NCBI GenBank assembly: GCA_020630915.1
Contig: JAHDIF010000014.1
Span: forward strand, 1-37,979
Direction of reading: 5' to 3'
DNA: 37,979 nucleotides
Source: Dokdonia sp.
GTDB taxonomy: Bacteria > Bacteroidota > Bacteroidia > Flavobacteriales > Flavobacteriaceae
In this document: positions 22,043-29,633 of the stretch, piece after piece
Position numbering within the stretch: the first letter of the stretch is position 1
How the letters are laid out: the number at the start of each line of letters is the position of its first letter
Position numbers and translations under genes: made by a program
Notes under the pieces: model-generated
Told to the model about the DNA's origin: nothing
The model's database searches: none
The model's input: only the letters and a program-made list of their open reading frames with translations

Positions 22043-23521
22043 ATGGAAAATCAAGAACAAGATATAGAGCAAAATAAAGAGGCCGTTAAGAAGGATGCCC
22101 AAGGGTTATTTATAAGTATTAAAACCTTTCTAGTTGAGTTATTAGATTTTAGATCAGATACAGATCGAGAGGCAACTATGGAGAATATCAAAAGTGATAT
22201 TCCTATGAAGGGTGCGACTGCTTGGATTTTAATATGCTCGATTTTTGTGGCTTCTATTGGGCTTAATGCAGATTCTACAGCTGTCGTGATTGGAGCGATG
22301 CTTATTTCTCCCTTAATGGGGCCTATTCTCGGGATGGGTATGTCTATAGCCATTAATGATATTGACACTTTAAAAAGGTCTTTAATAAATCTTGCAACAA
22401 TGATTGTGTTGAGTTTATTAACGGCCTATTTGTTTTTTGCCTTTTTTCCTTTGGGTACGCAAGAAACCTCAGAACTATTGGGAAGGACTCAACCAGATAT
22501 ACGAGATGTACTCATTGCTTTTTTTGGCGGTTTGGGACTCATTATAGCAAGAACTAAAAAGGGTACTATCGCAAGTGTTATTTTTGGAGTGGCTATTGCT
22601 ACAGCTTTAATGCCTCCATTATGTACCGCAGGTTATGGACTTGCATTAGGTAACTGGCCTTACTTTCTCGGGGCGATGAATTTGTTTACCATTAATACAA
22701 TATTTATTGCACTTGCAACTTTTATTGTTCTTAAGGTATTACGTTTTCCTATGCTGCGTTATGCAAATTCTAAAAAGAGAAAGCGTATTGCGCAGTTAGC
22801 TTCTCTAGCAGCAATTGTGGTGATGATTTATCCAACAATGACATTTCTAGAGGTTCTCAAAGAAAGCGGGTTTAAAAATGACTATACTAATTTTGTACGC
22901 AATGAGATTGAAGACAATAATGAGCTTTGGTTTCAAAAAGGGATATTAGATAGCGAGAAAAAAGAGATTACCTTATTTTTTAATGGAGAAATTACAGATG
23001 CTACAGAGGCCGACTTGCGTAATGAATTAAAAGGATACGAAAATATTAGTGAGTTTGAATTGAATATAAGCGGCAATAAAAACAGAAGTTTTGATAAAAT
23101 TTCTGATGCTTATGACAGGGCGATTAATGAGTTAGACGAAAAGAATACCATCATTTATGGATTACAGAAAGAAGTAAAAGACCTTCAGTTTGTGATTTCT
23201 GAGATGAACGAAAAAAATAAAGCATTTCCTTTTACCACCGTATCAAAGGATGCAAAAATTAGGTTCCAAGATCTTAACTCGTTTGCCTATTCAAAAAGAC
23301 TGTACTCTAAAGATTTTAGCCACGTAGATACACTTGATATTATAAGTGTTACTTGGAGAAGTGCAGTTAATGATAGTCTTAGAAGCACACGTAATAAACA
23401 GTTGAAAGATTGGATTAAGGCGCAAGTAGTTTCAGATAGTTTGATTGTAGAAGATGGTATGGGGGCTGAGAAAGCTTTCGCGAAAGCAATATCGGACACC
23501 ACAACTACCAATCAAAATTAG
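22043..23521 (+). CDS. DUF389 (TIGR00341-type) membrane protein
   Basis: A 492-residue protein. After a soluble N-terminus (1-60) comes the DUF389 core with about six or seven membrane helices (65-270), including NADSTAVVIGAMLISPLMGPILGMG, the family hallmark, and GVAIATALMPPLCTAGYGLA. The extracytoplasmic or cytoplasmic C-terminal half (290-492) has a likely coiled coil around YDRAINELDEKNTIIYGLQKEVKDLQFVISEMNEK. Function is unknown. The last codons include a GCTTTCGCGAAAGC palindrome read as AFAKA. The stop overlaps that of the convergent gene. Confidence 0.9.
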   Translation: MENQEQDIEQNKEAVKKDAQGLFISIKTFLVELLDFRSDTDREATMENIKSDIPMKGATAWILICSIFVASIGLNADSTAVVIGAMLISPLMGPILGMGMSIAINDIDTLKRSLINLATMIVLSLLTAYLFFAFFPLGTQETSELLGRTQPDIRDVLIAFFGGLGLIIARTKKGTIASVIFGVAIATALMPPLCTAGYGLALGNWPYFLGAMNLFTINTIFIALATFIVLKVLRFPMLRYANSKKRKRIAQLASLAAIVVMIYPTMTFLEVLKESGFKNDYTNFVRNEIEDNNELWFQKGILDSEKKEITLFFNGEITDATEADLRNELKGYENISEFELNISGNKNRSFDKISDAYDRAINELDEKNTIIYGLQKEVKDLQFVISEMNEKNKAFPFTTVSKDAKIRFQDLNSFAYSKRLYSKDFSHVDTLDIISVTWRSAVNDSLRSTRNKQLKDWIKAQVVSDSLIVEDGMGAEKAFAKAISDTTTTNQN

Positions 23522-24060
23522 GTGCAATCTTTCTGAATTTCTTTATGTCGCCATTGAATCCAGTATTCTTCTAGGCCCTCGGGTGTTGTCTTAAGATCGC
23601 TTATGTTTAGTTTTTCATTCTCTAATAATAGGCTATTCAATTGTTTTTTACGTTGTAATAGTGCGGGTGAGTGATCCCACCCACCTACGTGATCGAAAGA
23701 GGTATAGGCATCACATTTTTTTGATACCCTCTTAAAGGGAATAAAAAGATAATAGGTGACCTTTCCACTGCCCATTCCGTTTGTTGTCATTTGGATACTC
23801 TTAAAATCTACTTCACTATAAGTTCCCGATGCGTATAACTCTTTGAGTTTATCACCCACAACTGCAGACATGGTGTTAGAAAATTGATGTGCAATGTCAT
23901 CACCCTCTATAAATTCTGGCCCGACATACTTTCCCTTACAACTATGGTCTGAGCATTCTATTAGAGATGTTTGTGATACTTTTTGGGCAGGGGTTGTGGT
24001 GCTATTCTGGCAACTTAGTGATGCGGTTGAGAACAAAATGGCGAGTAGTAGTCGAATCAT
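23518..24060 (-). CDS. Small lipoprotein, unknown
   Basis: From ATG 24060 the product is a 180-residue lipoprotein with lipobox SLSC. The frame is open to 24129, but that start would lie inside the ABC gene and spoil the signal sequence. The mature part carries four to five cysteines (ECSDHSCKG, KKCDAY, QKDCT) and a region GKVTYYLFIPFKR. No family recognised. It follows the Mla-like ATPase gene after 13 bp and may share its transcript. It overlaps the DUF389 stop by 4 bp in convergent orientation. Confidence 0.7.
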   Translation of the reverse strand: MIRLLLAILFSTASLSCQNSTTTPAQKVSQTSLIECSDHSCKGKYVGPEFIEGDDIAHQFSNTMSAVVGDKLKELYASGTYSEVDFKSIQMTTNGMGSGKVTYYLFIPFKRVSKKCDAYTSFDHVGGWDHSPALLQRKKQLNSLLLENEKLNISDLKTTPEGLEEYWIQWRHKEIQKDCT

Positions 24061-24073
24061 TTCTGAGATGTTG

Positions 24074-24835
24074 TTACGACTTATTCTGAGCTTCTCGAAC
24101 CATTTTAAAGAGGTTAGAAGAATATACAAAGTTGGTCACCTCTTCATTATCTGTTTTAAAGATTTGAGTTTTATCTCCTTCCCAAGCTAAGTGGCCTTCT
24201 TTAAGAAACACGATTTTATCTCCTATTTCCATCACAGAATTCATATCGTGGGTGTTGATAATGGTAGTGATGTTATACTCTTGGGTTATTTCTTGTATAA
24301 GGTTATCGATAACCGTCGCTGTGCGAGGGTCTAGACCTGAGTTAGGCTCGTCACAGAATAGGTACTTAGGATTATTTACAATGGCTCTAGCAATGGCAAC
24401 ACGTTTTTGCATACCTCCAGAGATTTCTGAGGGAAGCTTGTTGTTTGCATTTTCAAGATTTACACGGTCTATTACGACATTAGCTCTATCTCTTATCTCG
24501 TCCTTTTTGAGCTTTGTAAACATACGGAGTGGGAACGAAATATTTTCCTCCACCGTCATCGAGTCAAATAGAGCACTTCCTTGAAAGACCATTCCTATTT
24601 TCTCTCTAATCTCACGTTGCTGGTCAAAGTCTAAAGAAGAGTAAGGAGTGCCACTATAAAAAATCTCACCGCTATCGGGTTGAAATAGCCCGAGCATACA
24701 TTTAATAAAAACAGTTTTACCCGATCCACTCTGCCCAATAATAAGATTGGTCTTTCCTTGATCAAAAGATGTGCTAAGACCTTTTAATACTTTTATATCT
24801 CCAAATCCTTTATGTAAATCTTTTACTTCTATCAT
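24074..24835 (-). CDS. ABC transporter ATP-binding protein, MlaF-like
   Basis: Starting at ATG 24835 gives 253 residues (MIEVKDLHKGFG). Walker A is GQSGSGKT, the signature is SGGMQKRVAIARA, Walker B is YLFCDEP, and the switch His is in INTHD. SGGMQKR with FCDEPNSGLDP is typical of MlaF/TTG2A-type ATPases that power phospholipid transport across the envelope. The start overlaps the permease stop (TAATG), so the two are co-translated. No MCE/MlaD or MlaB gene is adjacent. Confidence 0.93.
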   Translation of the reverse strand: MIEVKDLHKGFGDIKVLKGLSTSFDQGKTNLIIGQSGSGKTVFIKCMLGLFQPDSGEIFYSGTPYSSLDFDQQREIREKIGMVFQGSALFDSMTVEENISFPLRMFTKLKKDEIRDRANVVIDRVNLENANNKLPSEISGGMQKRVAIARAIVNNPKYLFCDEPNSGLDPRTATVIDNLIQEITQEYNITTIINTHDMNSVMEIGDKIVFLKEGHLAWEGDKTQIFKTDNEEVTNFVYSSNLFKMVREAQNKS

Positions 24836-25572
24836 TAGCTCAGGAGCATTTGAGTTATAAAATAATTTGTGATAATGATCACCACACTGGTCCAAACAAA
24901 TGATGTTGTACTCGCCTTTCCTACTTCAAGAGCACCACCACGCATATAAAATCCGTGAAAAGAAGGAATTGTTGCTAGTATGAAGGAGAATATAAAAGTC
25001 TTAATAAAAGCATACGCCACATGAAAAGGAATAAAATCATCCTGCAGTCCCGTAAGAAACTCATCTGCAGAGGTAAATCCACCGTATACTGCAGCAATGT
25101 AGGCTCCTAGAATTCCTAAAAACATGGCTATAGCGATAACAAACGGATAGAAAAACATGGCTATGATTTTTGGGAATACGAGATAGTTTACGGCATTGAT
25201 ACCCATAACCTCCAGAGCATCTATTTGCTCTGTAACACGCATCGTTCCAATACTTGATGTAATAAAAGACCCAACCTTTCCTGCCATAATCACCGAAATG
25301 AAAGTAGGAGCAAATTCTAGAATTACAGACTGTCTGGAGGCAAAACCAATGAGCTCTTTGGGTATGATCGGGTTAGTTAAGTTAAGGGCTGTCTGTATAG
25401 CAACTACACCTCCCACAAAGAAGGATATAAAAGCTACAATACCTAAAGAGCCAATAATAAGATCATCTATGTCTTTAAATATTAGACCTTTTAAAACAGA
25501 CCATTTCGTAGGTTTTACGAAGGTTTGTTTTATCATAAGAAAGTACTTTCCTATTTCGTGAAGGTAGCCCAT
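24835..25572 (-). CDS. ABC transporter permease, MlaE-like
   Basis: 245 residues with five to six membrane helices. MlaE family features: FFVGGVVAIQTALN, SRQSVILEFAPTFISVIMAGKVGSFITSSIGTMRVTEQIDALEVMGINAVNYLVFPK (the conserved cytoplasmic EQIDAL region), and the terminal VVIIITNYFITQMLLS. Works with the ATPase encoded immediately downstream, probably in retrograde or anterograde lipid transport between inner and outer membranes. First gene of the pair. Confidence 0.93.
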   Translation of the reverse strand: MGYLHEIGKYFLMIKQTFVKPTKWSVLKGLIFKDIDDLIIGSLGIVAFISFFVGGVVAIQTALNLTNPIIPKELIGFASRQSVILEFAPTFISVIMAGKVGSFITSSIGTMRVTEQIDALEVMGINAVNYLVFPKIIAMFFYPFVIAIAMFLGILGAYIAAVYGGFTSADEFLTGLQDDFIPFHVAYAFIKTFIFSFILATIPSFHGFYMRGGALEVGKASTTSFVWTSVVIIITNYFITQMLLS

Positions 25573-25642
25573 AGAACTGCTTTGTAGCTAAAGTATAAAA
25601 TTATATATCGTTGGGTATTTTTTTAATACAGATTTGTGATCG

Positions 25643-26761
25643 CTATCTGTTTAAAATACGTGTAATTTTATGGTAGATTTCTGTATTCTCATAAATGCCT
25701 GCAAAATTTTTGGCGCCTGGACCGTAGGCAAAAACTGGCACCATAGTCGCTGAATGACCTCCTGTAGAGAATGTAGGTTTTATAATATTGTAATTTCCAT
25801 CATCAGAGGCTAGTGTAAATCCTCCTGTCTCGTGATCTGCCGTTACAACCACAAGTGTGTTTCCATCTCTTTTTGCATAATCCAAGACATATCCCAACGT
25901 ATCATCAAAATCGATAATTTCTCCAATAAGATAGTTAGCCTCGTTTGCGTGTCCTCCCCAATCTACTTGCGACCCTTCTATCATCATAAAGAAGGGCTGC
26001 TTGTTTTGAGATAAGTGATTAATACCTAGCTGAGTCGCATTTTTGAGAAAAGGACCTCGGCCATCAATCATTTTTGGCATTCCTTCTTCGGCAAGGAGAA
26101 AGCCGTATTTTTTATCTGGACTTAAGAAGGCATCGGTATTTAAAAAATTAGTTTCAACTTCAAATCCTTTTGTTTGTAATTGAGACAATAAATCTTTCTT
26201 GTCTGATCTCGCATTAAAATATTTTAAGCCACCTCCAGCAAAGAAATCCACTCCAGATAGTGTGAGCGCCTCTGCAATCTCTTCTTCCATCTTCCTGTAG
26301 CGCACGTGGGCATAAAAACTGGCCGGTGTGGCGTGTGTGATTGTTGAAGTAGCGATGACTCCTGTTTTATATCCTTTTCGATCTAACTGTTCTAATATCG
26401 TAGGCTTTGCAATGGTATCATTATCCACTCCTATCGCTCCATTGTAGGTTTTAATGCCACTAGCAAAGGCTGTTGCACCTGCAGCACTGTCTGTAATCAA
26501 GTCGCTAGAGGAAGATGTTTTGATCAGTCCTATATGCCTAAAACGCTCGTAATTAGAAGTATTTACATTGTAAAACTGGCTTGCAGATATCTGGCTCAAT
26601 CCGGTACCATCTGCAATCATTAAGATTACATTAATGGGTCTTTCTTTTACTGGAGTACCTTCAACAACATCTATAATTTCTTCTACAACAGGTGTAGAAG
26701 AGCTACAAGAAACAAACAGGCTAAGTACGATGCAAAAAGTGGTGATAATTATCGAACGCAT
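25643..26761 (-). CDS. Alkaline phosphatase, lipoprotein
   Basis: A 372-residue PhoA-family enzyme with lipobox LFVSC (Cys19), so anchored in the envelope. Metal and active-site motifs: MIADGTG (Asp51), DSAAGATA with the nucleophile Ser92, HATPASFYAH, EGSQVDWGGHAN, TADHETGG and GGHSATMVPVFAYGPGA. Position 95 is Gly where E. coli PhoA has Ser; the family tolerates this. It should release phosphate from organic esters. A -7 element lies 18 bp upstream. No Pho-box-like repeat was recognised. Confidence 0.94.
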   Translation of the reverse strand: MRSIIITTFCIVLSLFVSCSSSTPVVEEIIDVVEGTPVKERPINVILMIADGTGLSQISASQFYNVNTSNYERFRHIGLIKTSSSSDLITDSAAGATAFASGIKTYNGAIGVDNDTIAKPTILEQLDRKGYKTGVIATSTITHATPASFYAHVRYRKMEEEIAEALTLSGVDFFAGGGLKYFNARSDKKDLLSQLQTKGFEVETNFLNTDAFLSPDKKYGFLLAEEGMPKMIDGRGPFLKNATQLGINHLSQNKQPFFMMIEGSQVDWGGHANEANYLIGEIIDFDDTLGYVLDYAKRDGNTLVVVTADHETGGFTLASDDGNYNIIKPTFSTGGHSATMVPVFAYGPGAKNFAGIYENTEIYHKITRILNR

Positions 26762-26778
26762 AGATCTTTTATTTTATA

Positions 26779-26786
26779 CAAAGTTA
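26779..26786 (-). promoter_or_regulatory. -7 element for the alkaline phosphatase gene
   Basis: The minus strand reads TAACTTTG (TAnnTTTG), 17 bp before the ATG at 26761. No good -33 element was found. Confidence 0.5.
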
Positions 26787-26825
26787 CACATAAACCACTG
26801 CTGTTTATAAAGTGATTGTTAAGAT

Positions 26826-27674
26826 TTAGAAAAGCTTCTTTTTAATTCCTTTCCATCGCAGTTGTCTGATAAAGGCACCTTCTTTTTTAGAAACTAGAAA
26901 TACTTTTTGAGTTCGCTTGGCGCGAAAAAAACCTCGTAAGCAATTTAAAAAGAATCTAGGACTTCCTTTTAAAAGTGCTAGTTTCAATGAAGCGATTAAG
27001 GTTAGTAAAAATCCATAGCGAAGACTATAAAAAGCCTCTCCCTGTTTAAACTTAGAAGCTTTTGTGTAGGTAATTCCCGTAGGCTTGAGATGCTTAACGT
27101 GCAAGTGGTCTAGCGTTGTTACTTCCCACGTATGATATTTTGCAAGTAGCTCATCTGCCGTGTCCCAACCCATAGCAGGTTTTAAATGTCCTATTTGCTC
27201 GAGACATTCTTTACGATAGGCTTTTAATGCGCCTCTAATATGATCTTTGTTCGTAAGACTTTCTAGCACCCATTCGCTACCTTTTTGAATATAGCAAAAA
27301 CCTCCTACGATTCCGGCTTGTGGGTTTGAGCTAAAGACTTTGGATACCTCTTCAAGATAATTTTCAGGAAAAATGAGATCTCCATCAAATTTGCATATGA
27401 TGTCATACGCTTTGTCTACATAGTCAAGGCCTGCATTAAATGCGTTTACCACTTTACTCCCTGGAAGATGAATGGAAGCTGCTTTTGTAGTGATCGTTTG
27501 TATGGTTGAGTCCGCTTTCGCGAAAGCGGAAATGATCCCCTCAGTACCATCCGTACTGTTGTCATTTACAACGACTATTTTTTTAGGTTTGAGCGTTTGG
27601 TTTTGTAGAGAGGTAAGCGTCTTGCTTATAAATTGCTCTTCATTGTAGCACGGTATAATGATGTAAATATTCAT
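26826..27674 (-). CDS. Glycosyltransferase family 2
   Basis: A 282-residue GT-A enzyme. Motifs: IIPCYNEEQFISKTLTSLQNQT, VVVNDNSTDGTEGII, and the metal-binding F-D-G-D (KFDGDLIFP). The catalytic-base region follows in GWDTADELLAKYH. There is no strong transmembrane helix, so it is probably cytoplasmic or peripheral. Its first codon overlaps the stop of the upstream methyltransferase (ATGA, 4 bp), so they likely modify the same glycan. A 20-bp palindrome around TTTCGCGAAA (27511-27530) is read as SAFAKAD. Confidence 0.93.
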   Translation of the reverse strand: MNIYIIIPCYNEEQFISKTLTSLQNQTLKPKKIVVVNDNSTDGTEGIISAFAKADSTIQTITTKAASIHLPGSKVVNAFNAGLDYVDKAYDIICKFDGDLIFPENYLEEVSKVFSSNPQAGIVGGFCYIQKGSEWVLESLTNKDHIRGALKAYRKECLEQIGHLKPAMGWDTADELLAKYHTWEVTTLDHLHVKHLKPTGITYTKASKFKQGEAFYSLRYGFLLTLIASLKLALLKGSPRFFLNCLRGFFRAKRTQKVFLVSKKEGAFIRQLRWKGIKKKLF

Positions 27675-28201
27675 GAGTGCGTGCGCTCTGCGTAAATGAG
27701 ATAATATCTAGGGGTAAAAAGTCTTAGTAAGGGTCTAAAACCGATTTTTTTTACAGGATGTGTAAATTTTTTACGACGTTTAATCTCCCAACCAGCTTTT
27801 TCAAAAATCCAATCGAACTGCCAGTCTTCAAATTCGTGATAGTGCCTGTCCCAAGTATCTGTCTTACTCCTATATGCTGAAGAAAACCAAAGTTTAAGAG
27901 GTATACTAGCCACAATTTTATCTCCTTTAATGCTATTTACAACGTGAAAAGGAGCAAGAAGATGTTCGAAAATTTCAAAAGCAGTGACTACATCGTATTC
28001 CTGATTTTGTACCGCAGAAGTGTCTAGATCTAGGTCTTCTCCTAAAGTATTTTGTACAGCGTACCCTTCTCGTTCCATATAATCTACAAAAGGATTGCGA
28101 ACTCCAAGATCCAGAATCTTTGTATTCGTATTAGGAACAACTTCTTTTAAAAAAGCAATGGTATGCTTATACCGTTTGTTAGGAAAAGTATGCTCGTACA
28201 A
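27671..28201 (-). CDS. Class I SAM-dependent methyltransferase
   Basis: A 176-residue protein. The SAM-binding motif is reduced (KILDLGVRNPF), with VVTAFEIFEHL as motif II/III. It is a short methyltransferase of the type found in glycan clusters. It is co-translated with the glycosyltransferase gene by a 4-bp overlap. Substrate unknown; the missing GxGxG glycines make the assignment a little less certain than usual. Confidence 0.8.
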   Translation of the reverse strand: MYEHTFPNKRYKHTIAFLKEVVPNTNTKILDLGVRNPFVDYMEREGYAVQNTLGEDLDLDTSAVQNQEYDVVTAFEIFEHLLAPFHVVNSIKGDKIVASIPLKLWFSSAYRSKTDTWDRHYHEFEDWQFDWIFEKAGWEIKRRKKFTHPVKKIGFRPLLRLFTPRYYLIYAERTHS

Positions 28202-28250
28202 CTATTTACTTCTTAGGTTGTCAAAAATACAAAAAGAGAAGTCGTATATC

Positions 28251-29309
28251 TTAGTATCGATATACAATTGCATTAATATTCATTCCGGCACCCACACTAG
28301 CAAAAATAACGATGTCTCCCTTGTTCACTTCTTGGTTGTCCAGCTTTCCTTGTCTTACGAGATCGAAAACTGTAGGAACTGTAGCTACAGAACTATTTCC
28401 CAGCTTGTGTATACTCATAGGCATGACTCCTTCTGGCATAGGATAATCGTACAGTTTGTAGAAGCGCTCACAGATGGCTTCGTCCATTTTCTCATTTGCC
28501 TGATGGATAAATATCTTTTTTACATCTTGAATGGCAATACCACTTTTATCAAGACAGGATTTCATTGCATTGGGCACGTTAGTTAGGGCGAAGTTATAAA
28601 TCTTACGTCCGTACATTTTAATATACTTTGTAGCTTGCTCTGCATCTGGATTGTAAGAAGATCCATTAAATAGAAAATAAGCTTCATCATATGTAAAAGT
28701 AGCCGTCTCAAAAGAAAGGATGCCTGTATCACTATCATCTTTTTCTATGATAGATGCACCCGCACCGTCACTGTAGATCATACTATCTCTGTCATGATCA
28801 TCTACCACACGAGAGAGCATTTCTGTCCCTACTACAAGACATCTGTTTGCCATTCCTGCTTTGAGATAAGCCTGTGCTTGTATCACACCTTCTATCCATC
28901 CAGGACATCCAAAAAGAATGTCGTAGGCAACACACTTAGGGTTTTTGATACGGAGTTTATGTTTTATACGAGAAGCCAGGCTCGGCACGATATCGCTAAA
29001 GTTACTTCCCTTCTGTACATCACCATAGTTATGAGCTACGATAATATAGTCTAAAGTCTCAGGGTCAATTTGAGCATCTGCAATGGCTTTTTCTGCGGCA
29101 AAGAACCCTAGATCAGAAGAGGTGTACTCTTTTTTTGCATAACGTCTTTCTTCAATTCCTGTAATCGCTTTAAACTTTTCTATAATCACAGTGTTTTCGT
29201 GATTGATAGAGGAGCCGTCTGCATTTAAAAATTCATGATTATTAAAATCTTCATTTTTTTCTATACCCCTTGGTATGTAACTTCCTATTCCGGTGATTTT
29301 AATTGCCAT
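28251..29309 (-). CDS. 3-oxoacyl-ACP synthase III (FabH) family protein
   Basis: A 352-residue thiolase-fold condensing enzyme. The catalytic triad is visible: Cys135 (FGCPGWIEGV), His269 (IHQANEKMD) and Asn305 (KLGNSSVAT). It is a little longer than FabH (about 320), with an inserted early segment (NHEFLNADGSSINHENTV) as in secondary-metabolism or special-lipid ketosynthases. It may serve ordinary fatty acid initiation or a branched or special lipid; the neighbours (GT2, methyltransferase) do not decide this. Confidence 0.9.
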   Translation of the reverse strand: MAIKITGIGSYIPRGIEKNEDFNNHEFLNADGSSINHENTVIIEKFKAITGIEERRYAKKEYTSSDLGFFAAEKAIADAQIDPETLDYIIVAHNYGDVQKGSNFSDIVPSLASRIKHKLRIKNPKCVAYDILFGCPGWIEGVIQAQAYLKAGMANRCLVVGTEMLSRVVDDHDRDSMIYSDGAGASIIEKDDSDTGILSFETATFTYDEAYFLFNGSSYNPDAEQATKYIKMYGRKIYNFALTNVPNAMKSCLDKSGIAIQDVKKIFIHQANEKMDEAICERFYKLYDYPMPEGVMPMSIHKLGNSSVATVPTVFDLVRQGKLDNQEVNKGDIVIFASVGAGMNINAIVYRY

Positions 29310-29477
29310 GTAAACGTTAACTTTTAATTAGGTAAATGTAAGGAAACTGTGTGGATTAACTCTATGAGAATTATGACCGGAGATTTTTTACGAATACTTA
29401 AATGAGGTTATTTATAATCTCTCAAAAATGTATTTTACTTATCTAATCTCTTCTTATGTTGATAATCTTTTAAAAAT
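29310..29477. other. Gap with no recognised gene
   Basis: AT-rich sequence between the FabH-like gene start and the composite inverted repeat. I found no TAnnTTTG element on the minus strand and no ORF with protein-like composition. Confidence 0.4.
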
Positions 29478-29615
29478 AAAGAGGATGTCTGAAAAGTAAT
29501 CAAAGGAGCAGTTTGTTACCTTGAGCCTGTCGAAAGGGTTTTTGAAAATCAATAGGTTAAAAACTTCGACAAGCTCAGTTTGACAAGATCACTTTACTTT
29601 TTAGACATCCTCTTT
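29478..29615. repeat. Nested inverted repeat (MITE-like) containing a REP pair
   Basis: Outer arms at 29478-29499 and 29594-29615 match at 21 of 22 positions (AAAGAGGATGTCTGAAAAGTAA and its complement). Inside, TTGAGCCTGTCGAA (29521-29534) pairs with TTCGACAAGCTCAG (29565-29578). The whole 138-bp unit lies 18 bp after the gcvP stop and can fold as a long hairpin, ending with T-runs; it may act as terminator, mobile repeat or both. Confidence 0.8.
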
Positions 29616-29633
29616 AATAAAGGAGTTTGCTAT

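Noticed and set aside
24074-25572. Complete Mla system
   Set aside because: Only the ATPase and permease are present; no MCE-domain, STAS or periplasmic component is encoded next to them.
28095-28586. 163-codon plus-strand frame
   Set aside because: Antisense to the FabH-like and methyltransferase genes, both with clear motifs.
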